This document shows positions 58,508 to 64,000 of a stretch of DNA of 64,000 nucleotides, piece after piece. The position numbers and the translations under genes are program-made. Position 1 is the stretch's first letter. Each line of letters begins with the position of its first letter. The stretch lies in the NCBI GenBank assembly GCA_022749755.1, contig CM040440.1, positions 20,633,269 to 20,697,268 on the forward strand, read 5' to 3'. This DNA is from Azadirachta indica. Its lineage: Eukaryota; Streptophyta; Magnoliopsida; Sapindales; Meliaceae. The notes beneath the pieces were generated by a model. The model was not told the DNA's origin. It ran no database searches and worked only from the letters and a program-made list of their open reading frames with translations.

Positions 58508-58960
58508 TCAGTTGTTTTTACTTTGCCAATCTTGATCGTTTAACTCAAGAAGCTCCTCCAACAACCTATTGTCAAAATATTCAAACTCTATAACTCCACC
58601 TTCTCTTTCTCTCGAAGAAGCTCCTCTGCTTGCAGAACCGTTTCCGCCAGCAGCATCAGAAAATGAAGCGGGAGATGCCAAAGAAGGCAAAGAGCCGCTG
58701 CTTTGGCTATGATATTGATACTCATTCGGAAAATTAAGAATAGCTAAATGTCCCCGGAAAGCAAATGCAGCTCTATCATAAGCCCGAGCAGCCTCTTCAG
58801 CAGTGCTAAAAGTCCCCAGCCACAAGCGGGCACCATTCCTTGTTGGATCACGTATTTCTGCAGCAAATTTTCCCCAAGGCCTCCGCCGAATCCCCCGATA
58901 CCGAACCTCTGATCTTCCCTTCTCGCTGTTCCTCGTATTGCCTCCTTGAGATGTTTCCAT
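58508..58960 (-). CDS. Group IX AP2/ERF transcription factor, paralogue of the plus-strand gene
   Basis: Single exon of 150 residues, starting [15 protein letters not shown]. The open frame extends upstream to 59173, but that part is hydrophobic and unlike ERFs, and it would cross the probable TATA box at 59065-59076. The AP2/ERF domain occupies residues 21-77: [46 protein letters not shown]. The canonical Trp, Arg and Glu DNA-contact positions of ERF (not DREB) type are kept. The C-terminus [18 protein letters not shown] is the EDLL-type activation motif. It is likely a nuclear activator of GCC-box genes and forms an inverted duplicate pair with 57346-57798. Confidence 0.9.
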   Translation of the reverse strand: METSQGGNTRNSEKGRSEVRYRGIRRRPWGKFAAEIRDPTRNGARLWLGTFSTAEEAARAYDRAAFAFRGHLAILNFPNEYQYHSQSSGSLPSLASPASFSDAAGGNGSASRGASSREREGGVIEFEYFDNRLLEELLELNDQDWQSKNN

Positions 58961-59064
58961 GTTCTGTTCTTGCTTTGGCGGGCAGCAGTCAAATTCTAAA
59001 AAGACTAATAATTTGATTTCAAATTCGGTCGCCAATTGAATGGCACCTCGGAGAGAGAACGGAT

Positions 59065-59076
59065 ATATTATATAGG
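59065..59076 (-). promoter_or_regulatory. TATA box of the minus-strand ERF gene
   Basis: Reads GGCACCTATATAATATATCC on the minus strand, about 105-115 bases before the ATG at 58960. It would place transcription start near 59035. Confidence 0.5.
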
Positions 59077-59219
59077 TGCCTGTAAAGAGAATCAAAAAAA
59101 TGATATAAATAAAGACGTCATATGTGACGCCTGCATAGAATTTGTTCAAGGGAGGAAACTTCTTCAAGACCAAACAAAAGTTCGCTTCCTCCGTACTTGT
59201 CCGGCCACTATATTATAAT

Positions 59220-60770
59220 AGGATGATTTCAAATACCTCCCTCGAGGTTTCATTTAATTAACGATTACCTCCTGGCGCCAACTAACAGATGCATTAACGG
59301 ACCATCAGTTGATGGGATAAAATGGTAAGTGTACACTAAAAAATAAAAATAAAAACTTTCCCTTTCTTCCTCCTTTTTTCCCTCCAAAACTAAAGAGTCG
59401 AAAGTCAGCCATGGCTAAGGTGATCATGGCTTCCTCCAATGCCAAACCTCTTTTTCTTTTTTCTTTTTTTTCCATTTTTCATCCAATCTTCTTTTCAATC
59501 ACAACACAGAATTTGAATCCCCCAAATCGTTAAAACTTTATCTCTCTCTTATCCTCTACTCTCAAATCCCTCTACCTCCTTGTCGTCACTTCCTTAACCT
59601 TTTCCTTGTCACCTTAGTTGAGGAAATCGAAAAGGAGTGTTGCAATCATGAGGGCAGCTGGAGCGAAAATCTCTGTGATTTTGAAAGTTTAGGAGAAATT
59701 GGCTGAAGGAAAAAAAGAAAGTTGGGGGCAAGAAACAATGATGTTTCGATTGTCAAATCCAGCATGGGCTCTTCACTTGGACCCCTCAATTTAGGGTCTT
59801 AAACTTGGATAAAATTTTATCCGATTAGTTTGTAACGTATTTTTGTCGAGATTTGAAAAAATTATAGTTGAATTTTGTTTTTGTTTAACTAATTGAAATT
59901 GGATGTTTATGGCTCAAAAGAGTTGATTTTGATGTCCAATTCTGATTAAATTTCCGGCTATTATGTGTTTGAGTTTGTGTTTTGAGGCTTCAGAGCCATT
60001 AATTTGTTTCTATTATATCCATAAAATTGATTGGATTTCAATGTTTAATGCAATTTGTACATAGATTTCAACATTATCTTGTCCTTCAATAAATGTAGGG
60101 CAGGATGTTTAGAGTCTAACGACGAATCCGAAAGTGGTTTTGAAAAGGGAAAATGTAGGGCAGAATATTAATGAAGCAGTGCAGCCAAATTCCGAAGATG
60201 AAGAAGAATTTGAGTGGAATTTTAGTATTCTTGTATTCTTCGGTAGTTTAATTTCTACCACGAGCTTTGAAAATTGGAAGGAAATCTGTTTATTAAAAGA
60301 GTGTTGATGTAATCCAAATTTCTGGGAACAGCTTTACACAACCAACCTGTTTGCAAGATGACATGGATATGGTCTTTACAGCAAGAAATGATCTAGTAGT
60401 TAGTTGTCTTGGAAAATAAGAGAGAAAGAAATAAGTAACTGGACAGATTGTGATCCTGATGGTGCTTCAAAGTATATGATACTAATTTCTTTGAAGATAG
60501 GTCAATAAAATTTTTGGGCAAAAACCAAACATGCATGTAGTGGTTCGTGTACAAGAACATATGTCGAGTGGAAAGAGAAATTTGTTAATTGTCAGTAGCT
60601 ATTTTGCCAATGTTAGGGTATTTTAGTAATTTTATATATATATTTTTTTGGTTTCTAACAGTGGTGATTTCTGTTAAATAAAGCCAGGGGGTAATTGCTC
60701 ATAAGACAAAAACATTCCAGCTAAAGTGTTGTTTTGCCAGGCCTCAGGGGAGGTCTTCGAAAATCACCGT
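59220..60770. mobile_element. Probable non-autonomous DNA element with terminal similarity to the 54-kb element
   Basis: The left end GGATGATTTCAAATACCTCCCTCGAGG...CGATTACCTCCTGGC resembles the reverse complement of the right end (GGTGATTTTCGAAGACCTCCCCTGAGG...GCAATTACCCCCTGGC). The style is shared with 54015-55084. Candidate flanks (TATTATAAT and TATTTTATT) match only in part, so the ends are tentative. The 1.3-kb interior, GC-richer than its surroundings, could be captured genomic sequence (Pack-MULE type), but I recognise no gene in it. Confidence 0.5.
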
Positions 60771-61414
60771 ATTTTATTAATTTTATACATGCACAATTTG
60801 AACACTGTGGATCCAAGAATTAATCGTATTATTTTAATCTCATTTAAATATAAAAAGTTATTATAATAAGTTCAAAGGATGTTGGTCAATGACATGGCTA
60901 AAGGCACATGCATGAATCAGCATGAAGAATGCTGACGTGATGATGACTTTCACTTTCTTCATAAATATTAATGTGATGTATTTATTTTTATGTATGTAAT
61001 ATTCCTGCTCTTTCAAGGTTCGCTTTTTGTTAAAATATGGTGGCCAAATCAATGGATTGAATTTACAATTCAATCGATTAAATTGTGAAAATGAGCCCCA
61101 TCGACCTGTGTATGAAATCAGTTTATTGAATTCACAAATTGAATACTAAATGTGTAAATTCACTAAATGATCAGTCAATCAAATCTACAATTAAATTAAA
61201 TCGACCAAAATCAACAAAATTGATTGATCGAATTGTAGATTTCAATCAATCGGTTCCACGTCTGATAGTCGTCATGCGAACGTTCGCGACTTATAAATTT
61301 AATAAAATGTATTCAGGGACGAGTAAAGCAAAAACTGTTAAATGTGATTTTAGTTTTATAAGATAATATAATTCCCACTTGACTGAAGGCTTTAGATGAG
61401 TCAATACTTGTTGG

Positions 61415-61446
<32 letters not shown>

Positions 61447-61710
61447 TGACATCTGCTTGCCTTCTTCTGACACAGTCTTAATTTTTAATTAACTTAATTA
61501 ACAATGGTGGTCTTAGGCTTTTTGCCCAGCCCGTGTTGTTGCTTACGTAGGGGAAGTATTCGAATAGTTTTGAGTGCTCTTAATAATACGTCAAACTTAA
61601 TTTTTCCCTTCAAAGTAAGTTGGGGTAGAGTTCTTTTTATTTTTACACAAGTAGATTTTTTTCAAATTAAATTTTTATATAATATTAATTAATATATTAT
61701 ATAAATAATG

Positions 61711-61741
<31 letters not shown>

Positions 61742-61768
61742 CTCATACTCTAACTTTTAGATAAAAAT
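60771..61768. other. Intergenic with AT microsatellites
   Basis: No gene is present. (AT)n runs lie at about 61415-61444 and 61716-61740. 61060-61260 holds several short near-palindromic GATTGAAT/AATCAATCG-type motifs. Confidence 0.4.
61415..61444. repeat. (AT)n microsatellite
   Basis: Fifteen or so uninterrupted TA dinucleotides. The antisense frame through it encodes only Ile-Tyr repeats and is not a gene. Confidence 0.9.
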
Positions 61769-62196
61769 TAAGTGCCTGTTTAGTTTGACTTTTTTATTAG
61801 TTAAAAGAGTTTTTTTAATGATAAAAACTCTTTTCAAATTTTTTAATGTTGTTTGGTTGATAATGAAAAAGAAGTTTTGAGAATTAAAAAAGTTATTTTT
61901 CTTCTATCGGAAAAAACTCAAAATTTGAGCTTTTGACAGTAGAGCTTTTCCAGCTTTTATAAAAGATAAAATTGTTTAAAATACCCTTACTTTATTTTAA
62001 AAATTTTACATTATTTCTTTAAAATAAAACATTAAAAATTTATCTATTAAAATAATTACTCAAATTTTCTTAAAAATCATTTGTGACAATCAAACGATTA
62101 ATAAACTTTTATTAAAAACTCTACTCATAAAAATTTTACGAGTAAAAACTCTATTTTAAAAAGTTTTATTTGAAAAGTTATACCAAACGGGCCCTA
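61769..62196. mobile_element. hAT-like MITE, about 430 bp
   Basis: The left end AGTGCCTGTTTAGTTTGAC and the reverse complement of the right end (AGGGCCCGTTTGGTATAAC) form TIRs of the GGGCCCGTTTGGT type common in plant hAT MITEs, with A/T-rich internal half-palindromes (AAAAACTCTTTT). I did not find a clean 8-bp target duplication. Confidence 0.55.
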
Positions 62197-64000
62197 AATA
62201 CTCTTAGGTTTTTAAAGTATGCTATATATCCTTTTTAAGTTTGGAGGAAATAGGAAGATAGGCATTGACTTAGTTTCCCTTAATTAATTTGACCTATTAA
62301 ATAAATTTAGACAAAAGTGATATATTAACATATTTATAACCATCTTTTTGCTTTCCTTTCTTGATAATAATTTAATATGTAATTATCATAAAAAAAAATT
62401 TTAAATGTAAAATATTTTATTTAACATTTATATTTAAATCATATTATTTTCAATGTATTCTAAAAAAAATTAGCAAGCATGTAATTAATATAAACAAAAA
62501 ATATATAAATACAAATGAAGATAAACTTTTTAATCAAAATTAAATTAAATTATTAAATAAAAATATAAAAATATATATATATAGTCATCAATTCTATTAA
62601 TATAGCATTAAATTTAATTCAAATACTATAATTTATTTTTTATGTCAAAATAATTGTCTAAATTTTTTCAATTCATCGTTAGCAGTTTGCTTCACATTTT
62701 ACATATATTAAATTCAATAATATACATATTTTATCCGAGAACTTTTGTGATCTTTACGTATTGAATTATTTCTAAAAAGGTAAAAGGCAAAAAAAGATTG
62801 GAAGTATTTTAGTATATTGATTTGTCCAAATTCATTTTAACAATTTAATTTAAATAATTATATTTTTATTAGCAAGTTTTTTAAAAATAATAAAAAAAAA
62901 AAAAAAAACTGTTTTGATTTTAAGATTTTAAAGCCTGATACGGATCGAGCGAGGCTTTCAATTTTAATGCTTGGTATGTGTTAGATCCAAGCAGGAGTCA
63001 AATCTGTGTCACTTTGACAAAGAAACTAATAGAGTTTTATAAGTTCGGGTTCAAATTAGGTTGGGTCAAGGCTTGGCTCAAATAACATAGAATCTGGCTC
63101 GCGTTAATGAATTTATATCAGTCTGGGCCAAATTTTTGCCAACAGTGTTCCAAATTTTAAAGGTCAGGTATTAACAAGGCCGAGCCAACATTCGGGCCGA
63201 AACAATATTAAATTTGGAGCAAGTTCATATCGAGTTTAAATGAAACTTACCTAAATTTGGGTCATACTTTTATAAATTGGATCAGAACAAAATTTTTTGC
63301 CAAGCCTACTAATTTGTTATAAATAATGGGGATTAAATTATTAATTATAAAAAATTATATCTTATTTTGTTATTATAATAAAGTTTAAGAACTAAAATGA
63401 TAATATTTTAAAACTCAATTAACACTTTATACACTCAAATTAATGAATAATCTCAAAAAACCACAAATTATATAAAATTATTATTTCTTGAATATTCAAA
63501 CAATTTCAATTAGACTAAAAAGCTTATCTCAATGTAAATAATACTCCTTGATGTTGATTAATTAGTTGATATTAATATGTAGGAAATGATTAGTGTATTA
63601 CAAAGTTTAGTTGAAAATTTGGGGAGAAATTGAGAAAAATTGTAGGGAAATCAAAGAGATTGAGAGAGGGAAAATAGAAGTTATAAAAAAAAGCTTTCAT
63701 GTTTAATAACTATTGAGGGACATTTTCTCTAAAAATTAATTTTTGATTAGTTTAATAAAAATTCAAAAATTTTGAAACGTGAGTAAGTTTGTTAGTTGGA
63801 TGTAAAATAAGATTATATTGAATAATTTTCCAAATTTGTTCAAGTAGAATTGGGATAAATCTGCTAATTTTCCAAATTTGTTTGTAAGTAGAGTTGGGAT
63901 AAATCTTTATAACCCAATTAAAGTGCAAGTTGAGTTTCCCGACCCATACAATCCAAGCCCAAATAATAGGTATATCTAAAAGAATATAACTTGAACTTAA
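62197..64000. other. AT-rich intergenic DNA, repeat-derived in part
   Basis: No gene is supported. 62930-63310 is GC-richer (GATCGAGCGAGGC, GGCCGAGCCAACATTCGGGCC), unlike its surroundings, and is probably an old repeat. Poly-A lies at 62893-62908. Confidence 0.4.
63823..63907. repeat. Two-unit tandem repeat of about 42 bp
   Basis: TAATTTTCCAAATTTGTT...GTAGARTTGGGATAAATCT occurs twice in direct succession with few changes. Confidence 0.75.

Noticed and set aside
58961..59173. 71-codon N-terminal extension of the minus-strand ERF
   Set aside because: Hydrophobic, unlike any ERF, and overlaps the TATA-like sequence at 59065-59076.

Overview
The window is AT-rich plant nuclear DNA. GT-AG introns, a plant RING-H2 (ATL) ligase, group IX AP2/ERF factors, 2-oxoglutarate/Fe(II) dioxygenases (2OGD) and Ty1/copia, Ty3/gypsy, TRIM, Mutator-like and MITE-type elements all point to a eudicot. 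The dioxygenases resemble the hyoscyamine 6-dioxygenase-like proteins annotated in Citrus and relatives; a Citrus/Rutaceae source is my guess and is not proven by the sequence.

Layout. 1-689: 3' end of an unrecognised gene running in from the left. 996-1196: near-perfect hairpin element. 1770-2690: degenerate repeats. 3069-5731: two-exon TPR protein. 7955-8998 (minus): ATL-type E3 ligase. 10.6-49.5 kb: a 39-kb tandem array of one 2OGD family. Every copy has the same four exons (about 204, 251, 319 and 246 nt). Four copies look intact: 10624-11994, 23280-24642, 33071-34448 and 47628-49097. The others are broken in different ways: internal repeat expansion and exon duplication (12652-15182), a solo-LTR-like insertion in exon 4 (16552-19433), deletion (21274-22555), loss of the exon 1 end to an ATT repeat (40084-41402), and several fragments. 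The array holds a complete but decayed copia element at 25002-30946 with a TRIM nested in its right LTR, a truncated copia inside an intron (36005-37159), a gypsy integrase relic (38080-39060), a long-TIR fold-back element (41714-42497) and a non-coding 3.46-kb insertion (42845-46305) whose empty site survives in a paralogous segment. 50.2-53.6 kb: a cis-prenyltransferase locus with two disabling lesions. Its upstream leader is homologous to leaders in front of dioxygenase copies. 54015-55084: Mutator-like non-autonomous element. 57.3-59.0 kb: two small convergent ERF genes. 59.2-64 kb: repeats and AT-rich DNA with no gene I can support.

How the parts relate. The main story is birth and death of a tandem specialised-metabolism gene family, with transposons driving both inactivation and segmental duplication. 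The segment 31.4-34.8 kb was copied to 42.5-49.1 kb (or the reverse), each with a gutted copy followed by an intact gene. Only the second carries the 3.46-kb insertion. Substrates of the intact enzymes cannot be read from sequence. TPR, ATL and ERF genes are ordinary neighbours with no visible functional link to the array.
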